64,000 nucleotides of DNA from Cladocopium goreaui (lineage: Eukaryota; Sar; Dinophyceae; Suessiales; Symbiodiniaceae): the NCBI GenBank assembly GCA_947184155.2, contig CAMXCT020001733.1, positions 62,001 to 126,000 of the forward strand. The letters are read 5' to 3'. Numbering within the stretch: the first letter of the stretch is position 1; the number at the start of each line of letters is the position of its first letter. The translations under genes and the position numbers were made by a program. The notes below the pieces were generated by a model. It ran no database searches. It was not told the origin of the DNA and saw only the letters and a program-made list of their open reading frames with translations. Positions 1 to 11,400 of this stretch are shown here, piece after piece.

Positions 1-2530
1 ACTGAGGAACGGAATGGTGCCTTGCAGTGATAATCCACGAGGCCTAACGTCCCTTCTGAAACCCTAGCTACAAAACACAAATCTCCAGCTCTTCGCAGCT
101 CTTGGCAGCTTATCCACATGGCCTTCCTGCTACCCTGCTCCTGCTGTAAGCTGCTCGGCTGCTACTTTGGTTGTTGCTGTTGCGCTGCTTCTGCTGCGGC
201 TGCTGCAACTGCTTACCACATCTTTTAACCAATAAATTGCCTTATTAAAAAGACGCACCTCCCGGACAGGAAAGCACCATGGCACTGAGGAACGGAATGG
301 TGCTTTGCAATGATAATCCACGAGGCCTAACGTCCCTTCTGAAACCCTAGTTAAAAAGCATAAATTTCCAGCTCTTGGCAGCTCTTGGCAACTTGTCCAC
401 ATGGCCTTCCTGCTGCCCTGCTCCTGCTGTAAGCTGCTCGGCTTCTACTTTGGTTGTTGCTGCTGCGCTGCTTCTGCTGCGGCTGCTGCAACTGTTTGCT
501 ACATCTTTTAGCCAACAAATTGCCTTAAAAAGACGCACCTCCCGGACAGGAAAACACCATGGCACTGAGGGACGGAATGGTGCCCTGCAATGAGAATCCA
601 CGAGGCCTAACGTCCCTTGTGAAACCCTAGTTTAAAAAAATATTTAATAACAAACATAAATTTCCAGCGCTTGACAGCTCTTGGCAACTTATCCACATGG
701 CCTTCCTGCTGCCCTGCTCCTGCTGTAAGCTGCTTGGCTGCTACTTTGGTTGTTGCTGCTGCGCTGCTTCTGCTGCGGCTGCTGCAACTGTTTGCCACAT
801 CTTTTAGCCAACAAATTTAGCCAACAAATTGCCTTAAAAAGACGCACCTCCCGGACAGGAAAACACCATGGCACTGAGGGACGGAATGGTGCCCTGCAAT
901 GAGAATCCACGAGGCCTAACGTCCCTTCTGAAACCCTAGTTAAAAAACTTAAATTTCCAGCTCTTCGCAGCTCTTGGCAACTTGTCCACATGACCTTCCT
1001 GCTACCCTGCTCCTGCTGTAAGCTGCTCGGCTGCTACTTTGGTTGTTACTGCTGCGCTGCTTCTGCTGCGGCTGCTGCAACTGCTTGCCACATCTTTTAG
1101 CCAACAAATTGCCTTAAAAAGACGCACCTCCCGGACAGGAAAACACCATGGCACTGAGGGACGGAATGGTGCCCTGCAATGAGAATCCACGAGGCCTAAC
1201 GTCCCTTCTGAAACCCTAGTTAAAAAACTTAAATCTCCAGCTCTTCGCAGCTCTTGGCAACTTGTCCACATGGCCTTCCTGCTACCCTGCTCCTGCTGTA
1301 AGCTGCTCGGCTGCTACTTTGGTTGTTCCTGCTGCGCTGCTTCTGCTGCGGCTGCTGCATGGCACTGAGGAACGGAATGGTGCTTTTCAATGATAATCCA
1401 CGAGGCCTAACGTCCCTTCTGAAACCCTAGTTAAAAAGCATAAATTTCCAGCTCTTGGCAGCTCTTGGCAACTTGTCCACATGGCCTTCCTGCTGCCCTG
1501 CTCCTGCTGTAAGCTGCTCGGCTTCTACTTTGGTTGTTGCTGCTGCGCTGCTTCTGCTGCGGCTGCTGCAACTGTTTGCTACATCTTTTAGCCAACAAAT
1601 TTAGCCAACGAATTGCCTTAAAAAGACGCACCTCCCGGACAGGAAAACACCATGGCACTGAGGGACGGAATGGTGCCCTGCAATGAGAATCCACGAGGCC
1701 TAACGTCCCTTCTGAAACCCTAGTTTAAAAAAAATATTTAATAAAAAACACAAATTTCCAGCGCTTGGCAGCTCTTGGCAACTTGTCCACATGGCCTTCC
1801 TGCTACCCTGCTCCTGCTGTAAGCTGCTCGGCTGCTACTTTGGTTGTTGCTGCTGCGCTGCTTCTGCTGCGGCTGCTGCAACTGTTTGCCACATCTTTTA
1901 GCCAACAAATTTAGCCAACGAATTGCCTTAAAAAGACGCACCTCCCGGACAGGAAAAGACCATGGCACTGAGGGACGGAATGGTGCCCTGCAATGAGAAT
2001 CCACGAGGCCTAACGTCCCTTCTGAAACCCTAGTTAAAAAACTTAAATCTCCAGCTCTTCGCAGCTCTTGGCAACTTGTCCACATGGCCTTCCTGCTACC
2101 CTGCTCCTGCTGTAAGCTGCTCGGCTGCTACTTTGGTTGTTACTGCTGCGCTGCTTCTGCTGCGGCTGCTGCAACTGCTTGCCACATCTTTTAGCCAACA
2201 AATTGCCTTAAAAAGACGCACCTCCCGGACATGAAAACACCATGGCACTGAGGGACGGAATGGTGCCCTGCAATGAGAATCCACGAGGCCTAACGTCCCT
2301 TCTGAAACCCTAGTTACAAAACACAAATCTCCAGCTCTTCGCAGCTCTTGGCAGCTTATCCACATGGCCTTCCTGCTACCCTGCTCCTGCTGTAAGCTGC
2401 TCGGCTGCTACTTTGGTTGTTACTGCTGCGCTGCTTCTGCTGCGGCTGCTGCAACTGCTTGCCACATCTTTTAGCCAACAAATTGCCTTAAAAAGACGCA
2501 CCTCCCGGACAGGAAAACACCATGGCACTG
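1..2530. repeat. Satellite array, about 280/310-bp units in a higher-order repeat of about 1.09 kb
   Basis: The block CACCTCCCGGACAGGAAA followed by CACCATGGCACTGAGG recurs near 256, 537, 847, 1127, 1629, 1939, 2219 and 2499. Spacings are about 280 or 310 bp, plus one interval of about 502 bp that contains a shortened unit joined at about 1360. Each unit holds a GCTGCT-rich stretch, an AAACCCTAGTT stretch and GAGAATCCACGAGGCC. The 310-bp form has an extra ATTTAGCCAAC duplication or an A-rich insert. Variant order repeats with a shift of about 1090 bp (537 pairs with 1629, 847 with 1939). The array runs off the left edge and stops abruptly at 2530. Short minus-strand open frames of 60-115 codons repeat with the units and are judged non-coding. 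Confidence 0.9.
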
Positions 2531-4998
2531 AGGGTTGGAATGGGTAGTAGTAGTTGTATCAGAAAATAGTAGTAGTAGTTGTTGTTGTGTCAGAAAATCC
2601 TTTTCCTTTTCGCGCTCCCCCTTGCGCAGCCGGGGTCGGCGGATATATGTATATATATATAATAAAGTAGGATCTGATTACTTTTCCATCCTTTATTTGA
2701 TTTCTATTTTGAAGACGGTGACAATAGCTGGGATTTCACCAAGTGAAACGGGATGGTCACTACAAGAAGTGACCAGCTGATTGGCGGATTACGCAACTGT
2801 TTCCTGCCAAGGCAAGTACGCTGAATCGCCCTCCAGCAATGACAGGATTCGACAGGTGGAGATAGATTTCACGACTAGTCGTCTGGATATCCCATTTCTG
2901 GTTTTGTATGGTTTTGTGTGGTTGACCTTGATTGTACACAATTCAGCGCAGCCATTCCTCACCATCGATGCTTCAAATCTATGCACCAACCATAGCTAAC
3001 CACTATCGACGAGGTTTCCAGTTTGAAATCCCCGTTCGTATTCACTTGGATTGGCTATATTTGTCCATGTCGTGTCGGCTCACACCCATTTTTGAATCCA
3101 CTTGCCACAAAGAAATGCCATGTCCGCCATGTCCAGGCCGCCTTGTACTTCTCAATGGCCGAGAACCAGGTGGAGGACGGGGATCTGGAAGAAGCCACTG
3201 AAAAGTCTGAAGGCGCGGGCAACGCGGGCAACGCGGCTAGCGACTCCACTAGGGATGGTTGAAATCCATTGTGAAATCCCAAGAATTTATGGTGATTTAT
3301 AGTGATTGCCATGGCTTAGCACCACATGGATTCATGATTGGTCCGCGAACTGATGCGTGAATTGCTACCCAAATTCACCATCATTGATGAGAATGACATG
3401 AGGATTCGCCATGATCAAGCATGTGGCATCATTACTATCACATTGATGATTAACAGTTATGAACTCATCGAATAGTCTTTTAACAATGATATGGTCAGTC
3501 CACATTGATGAAAATAATTGTTTGGAATTACTACCATAATTGATGACTAATCATTATTTACCATCAATAAGCATCATGTGATAGGACCAACCATGTTTAA
3601 TCATATTTGACCATAGTTAACCATTAATGGAAGCATTAGGAAAAGTATTTTACTATCAGGATTGCTCCAGCCGTGGTATCTGGGGTGTTTTTCGAGCCCC
3701 TTGAGATCATGGGAGGATTTGATCATCGATGGATTTAACGAACGGAAAAAGGGGGATTTGATCATCAAATATGGGTATGGATCAATACCTATTAATATCA
3801 TTTTTAGTGGGATGAACATCCATTTACCAGCTATTTTGATGTTCACCAGGGGTACAAGGTTTTGACACACTGCCATATGGCGAAAATTCAATCATCGAAC
3901 ATCATGATTTTTCGAGTTGTCCTATTTCACTTGATTTCACTTGGGACCCCAAATTATCCTCCAATTTATAACACTTTGTTCATGGAGAAACCGGGGTATC
4001 TGCATCCCAATTTCCGGAAAAATCACCATTTTTCAGGGGTCCCGGAATTGGTGTAAAACGGAACATTTATTGTTGAACAAATCTTCATAGGTAAGTGGAT
4101 TCTCCTTTGAAACAGCCCAGACCCATGGTTGAGTGGGTTACTGACTCATTTGTTTATTGTTGGCGCACTCACCAGACATGAGCTTGTTACCGGGTGTGAA
4201 AGAACATTTTGAGGTCTAAAAAACAGATCCACTTTTTGGTTGTGGCAAGTCGTGACATGTCACGACATGTCCGTTGTGTGGCTGGTCTGGCCCCGGTCAC
4301 CATTTTTTTGCTTCGCTGCGAGGCTGTCTGGAGATCTTCAGAGAAGAGAATGACCAGAAAGGCTGGGCGAAATTTTCGTCCTAACGGAGGATTTTGGTCA
4401 CCTCATGATGAATTGACATGGTCAACGGCGTCAACGGTTGCATGGTGACACAAATGAAGATGGGCCAAAACCCATGAAATATCCAATGAAATACGATATT
4501 TTTGGAGGGATGAGCATCCGTAGAAATCCCAGCTATGAACAGGTGACCAGGGGGGATGAAGCCAGGTTTTTTTTGACCGTCTTCGCCAAGGCATCCGAGA
4601 CTCCTTGCGATTAGCTGTCCATGTCCTCCGGGCGAAGGCAGACGAGGCCCAGCATGGCGAGGATTTTTCTGGAGATTGAGATACAATGGGGATATCACCG
4701 GTATTTTTCAGTCTGATATCACCAAGAAATGATAGGATTCTGATGGTTTCTGGCAACAAGGAAGAAACCTCTTGAAACCTCTAGCAGCATGATATGATTG
4801 GCACGCCCAGTGTGCAGGCCCGAAACCAGGGCGAGCGAGCTGCTGTCAACGCCCAAGTGTTTTTAAGGGTCTGCTGGCCGATAGAGATGAAAATGGCTAA
4901 GGGACATGGCCGGAGAGATCGGAATCATCTTGAAAAACATATACATATCGTTGTATATATATGTATAATTAAGATTACGTATATATATATATATATAT
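2531..4998. other. Intergenic stretch with no recognisable gene
   Basis: It begins with imperfect GTAGTAGTTGTTGTT repeats and a TATATATG run near 2640-2662. The rest is unique AT-moderate sequence, with many ATGAT/CATCATTGATGA-like words between 3340 and 3600. The longest open frames are under 120 codons and show no family I know. A TA-rich microsatellite at about 4950-4998 leads directly into the target site of the copia element. No RNA gene was recognised. Confidence 0.6.
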
Positions 4999-5004
4999 AC
5001 ATAT
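4999..5004. repeat. Left target-site duplication ACATAT
   Basis: ACATAT touches the TGTGAA start of the LTR and is matched by 13705-13710. Six is the only short length at which the left and right flanks agree; five, the usual copia length, does not match. The surrounding TA repeat reduces the weight of this. Confidence 0.7.
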
Positions 5005-5348
5005 TGTGAAATATCCACATTTGATCAGATAACCTTAAGCCCCATGACCTTCATCCTTTACACCACCTTGTCAAGCCAGGGTCCAAAACCACACGTGCTT
5101 GTGCATGTCTCTAGACATATGGCTCGGTGAGCCCTGGTGTTGCGGAGGGAGGGAACGTGGTGTCTTGAAGCCATAACCGAAGGTCTGGTCAAGCCGTGGA
5201 TCGGCTTTTGGTGTTCGCTGTGTACAGCTGCTTTTGGTCCGGTGAGACTTTGGAGCTTGGGTGCATAAAACAGTGAGGACGCTGCAGGTTGGTTGAAGCT
5301 GACGGGGTCAGCCAGTGTTTCAGTTGAAGGAGCCGCTAGCCATTCACA
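5005..5348 (+). repeat. 5' LTR of the copia element, 344 bp
   Basis: It is bounded by TGTGAA and TTCACA, a 6-bp inverted repeat. It is identical, as read by eye, to 13361-13704. GCATAAAACA at about 5262-5271 is a possible TATA-like promoter element; the U3/R/U5 borders cannot be set from sequence alone. Confidence 0.95.
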
Positions 5349-5349
5349 T

Positions 5350-5361
5350 TGGTAGCGGAGC
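5350..5361 (+). promoter_or_regulatory. Primer-binding site candidate
   Basis: TGGTAGCGGAGC starts two bases inside the 5' LTR. It would pair with a tRNA whose 3' end reads GCTCCGCTACCA. Copia elements commonly use initiator-methionine tRNA, whose 3' end in many eukaryotes is CTCTGCTACCA, so this is a close but unproven match. Confidence 0.55.
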
Positions 5362-5460
5362 TCCCTGCCTCCGACAAAGCAGGGAGCATCCAGGGCTACC
5401 AAGATCTGGTGTTGGAAGACGGTGCATTGAGACTGTGATCATCAAGACCGTCCCATAGCC

Positions 5461-8400
5461 ATGTCTGAAAGTTCTGGAGGTGAAGCCCAGGGGGGCATCT
5501 CGAACCAGCTGGCAACGTTGGTTCCCAGTTTTGACCCTAGCAAAGATGAGTTACAAATGTACCAGCAGAAGGTGCAGCTTGTTTTGTCAGTTTGGCCGTC
5601 AAACCGAATCTCTGAACTGGTGACAAGACTAATCCTCAATACCACAGGATCTGCCTTTGCAAAGCTCCAAATCCACCATGCGGAGCTCTGCAACAATGAG
5701 GCCAAATCCGTCCAGAAGCTCATTGAGTATCTAGGTGGGCAGTGGGGAAAGACTGGATTAGAGAAACGTTACTATGACGCTGAACGAGCCCTTTTCCATT
5801 GCAATCAGCAGTCCGATGAAAGCCACGATTCGTATCTAGCCAGAGCTGATGTTTTGTGGTCGAAATTGAAGTCTCAGAAATTGCAACTGGAAGACTTGCA
5901 AGCTTACATCACCTTAAGAGGTGCACAGCTGTCGGGAGAAGACAAAAAACGGATCATCCTTGACTCAGATTCGTCTCTGGAAGGATCACTCACAGTAGGC
6001 CGTGTCCAAGAAGCAGTTCGCATGCTTGGTACCGCTTTCTTTCATGAAATGACAGGTCAGGGAAAGAAAACCAGCAAGTCCAAAGTGTATGATGCCTCCA
6101 CCTTCATTGCTGATGACATGGAAGGAAATACTGAAACCGAGGACCATATCCATACGTCACAGCATGATGAATGGACCGAAGATGACATGCTCGAGGCATT
6201 ACTTGCTGAGGGAGACGATGATGCCGTGTTCATAGCCGATTTTGAAACGGCTGCCAGTGAAGTCACCCAAAGCGATGATGACTTAGCAGCAGCATACTCG
6301 ACGTACGTTGAGGCCAGAAGGAAATTGAGTGAGAAGTTCAGGTCACGAGGTTTCTGGCCAATTGGCAAAGGAAAGAGCCGACATGGAAAAGGAAAAGCCA
6401 AAGGGAAGTCCGGTTGGAGTGGCAGAAAATCACTTCAGCAAAGGATCTTAGAATCAAATTGCCGACTGTGCGGGAAAAAGGGTCATTGGCGCAATGAGTG
6501 TCCTAACAAGCCTCAAGGGACAGCTTCCGCAACTGCCTCTGCCGCCATGACGGTGTCGTTTGGCGACACCCCTGCATCGAGTGATCAAGCCATGCCAGCC
6601 GAGTTCCTGCTTTTGCCTGAGATCCCTTCCACCAGTGCCAAGGACATTTTGTCCACAGAGCCACCGTGTGTACAGTCAGTTTTTTTCATGACAGGTTCAG
6701 AAAACACACCCAAGCCACATGTTCCTGAGAATAACATGAGGGAAATCCGGGAGAAGATTAGAAACCATATTAAGGGTAATAAGGGGACTAATCTAGGAGT
6801 GAAAGCCCTCGTGCACAGGATTGAACAGAAGCTGCGACACCAACAACCACGATCGCAGTTGGCCAGTTCCAATGAGTCAGCCCGCCAGCGCATTTTGCGT
6901 TTTTGCCGCGGACATGAACCAAGCCGAGATCAACCAAATGTGACAACCTGCTCAAAAGCAGCAGGCTTACCAGTGTTTCCAACACCAGTAGAGAGCCTCA
7001 ATGCGCCAGAGATCCCTGACAGTGCCGAAGCCCTTTTTGCCACACATGAGACTTGGGGAATTGTTGACACAGGAGCTACCAAGACGGTAATGGGAAGTAA
7101 CTATATCCAAAGTTTTCTCAACCACTTGAACCCCGAAATTCGTCAACATGTCAAGCGTTGTTCATGTGAAGTGTTGTTTCGATTTGGCAATCAGGGCACT
7201 CTCAAAGCAACCCATGCTATTGTAGTTCCTGTATGCGGAATGTGGTTGAAAATAGCAATTGTCAGTGGAGCCACGCCGTTTTTGGTGTCCAATACCCTAC
7301 TCCGGGCCATAGGTGCAATGATCGACACAGACAATCACCAACTCATCATACCAAAGTTTCAAGCACAAGTTCCACTTGAATTGACCAACAAAGGATTGTA
7401 TCTCATCAACATGAATCAATTGTTTGCCCTTGCACCCGTGCCTGGAAGCACAGAGACCGCTGCCGAGACCTATGCACAGGAAACTCTTGACAGAGACCAA
7501 AAAGGCGGGAGTGAGAATCAAACCAGATGTCAGAGCCAGCCACCGTTCGAAGAGCCCACAGGTTCAAAGGTGACAGGTCAGACAGATCAGCCGAGTCACG
7601 TGAAACCACCGTCAGTGTCACTGTCGTACAAGTTGCAACCTGTTACACATACGAGTCTCCCAGCAGAATCCGAATTACCAAAGTTTTTCACTCAAAGCAC
7701 CCGTAGTTCCATTTCCGAGAAAGTTGAATTCGATCATCATGAGCAGCTGGAGCCATCGCCTGTCCAAAGTCCAAGCAAGCTATGCCCAGGCATCCGAAGT
7801 GGAGCCACTCGGGCAACTGAGCCTGACCGAACTCAAAGCCACGCCCAGGAGCTTTGGAAAGGCCCACATGGGCAAAACGTTCCAGGAGATTTGGGACAGC
7901 GATCCACAATGGATCAAATGGTTCCTGAGCCATTATGCAGCCAGCACAAAGACCAAACACCGAAAGATGATCCTGTTCATCCAGCTCATGATCGAGGAGT
8001 CAGAGAAAGAGACTCCACAGCCCTCAGCCAAGGCATTGCCCAAAGCCTTAGCAGCTCGTCCAAAGAGCCATGCAGCCCCAGCAATGCAGCTGCCTGTGCC
8101 GACGGAGTCCGAGGTGGAGTCTTTCGAAATGATGAGCGAAGCACCATGGATCGAAGCATCAGAGACTCGAGAGGACATACATGCCCTTCAGACTCGCTTG
8201 CTCAGCCTGGAAGATGCGATGCAGCGCATGATCGCGCTGATGTCGCGCGGACCCATGACGAGTCATGCACCGATCCCAGAAGATCATCTGGAAACTGCAA
8301 CCACAGCATGGGACGATCCCTGGAACAACTAAGCGATGATGATGATGTGCGTTGCCACTGGGCATTGAAAGCTGGGGAGATAGATACCTTCTGTGAATCG

Positions 8401-11400
8401 AATCCCAACAAAGAGAGGCAGCATTTTTGGGGTTTAGTTCGAAAAATGGAGAAAGAACTCAGTCAGACCGCTGCCATCATCAAGCCAGAGCATGCCGCCC
8501 CCATCGATCTCCTGGAAGTGTTTTGTAGTGATCACAGCAAGCTCACATCCCAGGTATTGCAATTGGGGGGCCTAGCCAAACGGTTTGGTTTGAACCAAGG
8601 TGACCTGATGAAATCTGAGGGTCGTCGCGAGTTGTTTGCACTTGTGATCCGGCATCGTCCCCGTCACATATGGGTCAGTCCGGTCTGTGGTCCATGGAGT
8701 TCATGGTCAAACTTCAATAGTCAAAGGTCGTTGGAAGCATGGGATCATGTCAATGATGAAAGGTGGATGATGCTTACACAAGTCGCGCTGTGCCTCGTCC
8801 TTTGCCGATATCAACACAGATGCCAGAGACATGCACACTGGGAACAGCCCAAAAGATCCCACATGATGAAACTGCCGTATGTCCAAGAAATCCAGCGCTA
8901 TATGGTTGTAGCCAAACCAGACTTGTGCCAAGCAGGGGAATTAAGGGATCCTATGACGAGTCAATTCATTCAGAAGGGATTGGAAATTCACACGTCCTCC
9001 CAAAAATTGTTTGAAGCATTGGACCCCCTGAAATGTCCCAAAGATCATGACCACCAGACAATAGAGGGATCAACACAGGTGCAGGGTCAAAAGATGTTGA
9101 GATCCAAGTTCACCGAAATATATCCAAGGAAGTTTGCGAGGTTGGTTGCCAAAGAAATGTTGAGACGCCGATTTCCCCTAGAAAGACCTGTTGGGTCACT
9201 GGCTGATCCGATGCTGTGTGTGTTGGACAGCTTGCCGGCAGAAGTGTTGGCAGCCACCGTCCAGGAGCGGCCTTCCAAGCGTCCCCGCAAAGCTTCCGCA
9301 AAGGGAGTTAAACATGATGCTGAAACTGGCGCACTCGAGCAACCGCAGGAAATGAAGAGAGTGAAACTCTCAACATCATCACCTGAAGATGTAAATGAAC
9401 ATGCAGAACAACAGCCACAGTCTAGGTCCGAAATCCAGGAAATCACCAATCGCATTGAAGCAATCCTTCCAAGAGTGGGTAAGAAACAGATGGACAGCCC
9501 CGGCATTCTCCAGGACCTCCAAAAGGAATTCCCTGAGGTAATCATCAAAAAGGTAATGGCTTGCAAGGGGACCGATCGCCGTTGGGGACCTCCACAAGGT
9601 TTCAATCCCGCAGAAGCACCTTTGAGAAGATCCATAATGAAACTGAGAGAGAATTTGAGCATCATTGTGGATACATCATGGGAGAGATATGCAGAGTTAT
9701 CCAATCGTCAAATCATCCGAAAATCACCTGCCTGCCGAGTGAATATAACGATGTTTTCAGCGCCCAGACCTGCAGAAAGCTCCGACCATGACCTTGCCAG
9801 GAAACCTGCCTCATCCGAAAGCCATGAAGATCCCGAAAAGCTGGAGATCCAATCTGAGAAGCCCCATAACATTGAGAACACTCAAGGGGATCACCATGGA
9901 CCAGAAGATGATAAAGTTTCCGAACCTCAAAGTGAGCAGATAAACCCAAAGGAACTCCAAGAATCAACATCTTCCCAAGAAATCATAAGAGATGGAGAAA
10001 CATGCGAATCCAATCCTTCTTCACAAGGAAACACCAATGGAAAAGAAACCCAAATCAGTTCTGAGCATGGGATCAGATTCCTGGCACTTCCCAAAGAGGA
10101 GCAAGCAATGCTGCGCAGGGCACACCAAAACTTGTGCCATCCGAGTGCAGAGCGGCTCAGCGCAGTACTGAGAACCCAGGGTTGTCGTCCAGAGTTAACC
10201 CAAGCTGTTTTCGACATGAAGTGTCCCACATGCATGTCATGCCAACAACCAACCAGTGCAAGACCAAGCTCATTTAAAGATGCATTGGACTTCAATGACA
10301 AGGTTTTCATTGATGGAATTACATGGACGTCCAAACAAGGTAGAATGTTCCACTTCTACCACCTTATTGATCAAGCCACTAACTTTCATGTTGCAATTCC
10401 AGCGCCAAGCCGAGCCGCCGACCAAGCAGTGTTGCGAGCCTCAGAAGCCTGGTTCCAATGGGCTGGTCCTCCAAACACCATGATTATGGATTCAGCCACC
10501 GAGTTTACCAGCATGGAGTTTGAAACATTTTTGCAACGTCATGATGTGAGGGGGGTAGTCACAGCTCCACATGCCCATTGGCAAAACGGCCGATGTGAAC
10601 GACATGGGAAAATCTTGCAAAGCATGCTAGAAAAGCTAGATACCGACAGTCCCATCACCACATATGCAGAGCTCCAACAAGCACTTATACAATGCACCCA
10701 TGCAAAAAATTGTTTGAGCATTCGCCGAGGGTACTCGCCAGAAGCGTTAGTCTTTGGGAAAAGTTCCAAAGTGCCTGGGTCCATTGCCAGCTCAGAGGAA
10801 ATGCCTGCACATGCCAGTGCAAATCGCGAGGATGCCTATGGAATCCAATTCAGGCAAAGCCTGGCCCTGAGGGAAAAGGCTCGGATAGCCTTCCATCAGG
10901 CAGACAATGACATGGCTTTACGCCGAGCATGCCTTCGTCGGTCACGACCCGATCGCACTGGATATGCCACAGGAGAGTGGATCATGATGTGGCAGCCCCA
11001 AACCAATAAACCTGGTTATTGGTTCGGTCCCCTAAAGGTAATTCAACAAGAACCTAATCTATCAGTTTGGGCCACCATGGGGGGTAAGCTACATCGAAGA
11101 GCTCCAGAGCACATCCGACCTGTCAGCTCAGCCGAAGCGAGACAACTGCCCGAAGAAGGTGAGGAGCACAGACAAACCAATGTCACTGCCAAAGTCCTAG
11201 AACCATTACCAACCGAAGACCTGTCCACAAGCCATCCAGTAAACCCAGAAGATAATATTTCCCCAAATAATCCTCCAAGTGAAGATAACTACAGTCAATC
11301 TCAAGAACAACCCGACAATGAACCAGAAGAAAACAGTACTCACAGTGAAAACAATGACCATGTGAATACACCAATTCCCGAAAATGATGAGGATGATGAT

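Noticed and set aside
130-2365. Repeated minus-strand frames of 60-115 codons in the satellite (SSCSSRSRSSAATTK-like and PFRPSVPWCFPVREV segments)
   Set aside because: They follow the satellite unit, vary by indels between copies and mostly lack proper starts; no domain is visible.
9087-9704. 205-codon minus frame inside the copia polyprotein
   Set aside because: Antisense shadow of an intact plus-strand frame with no recognised domain.
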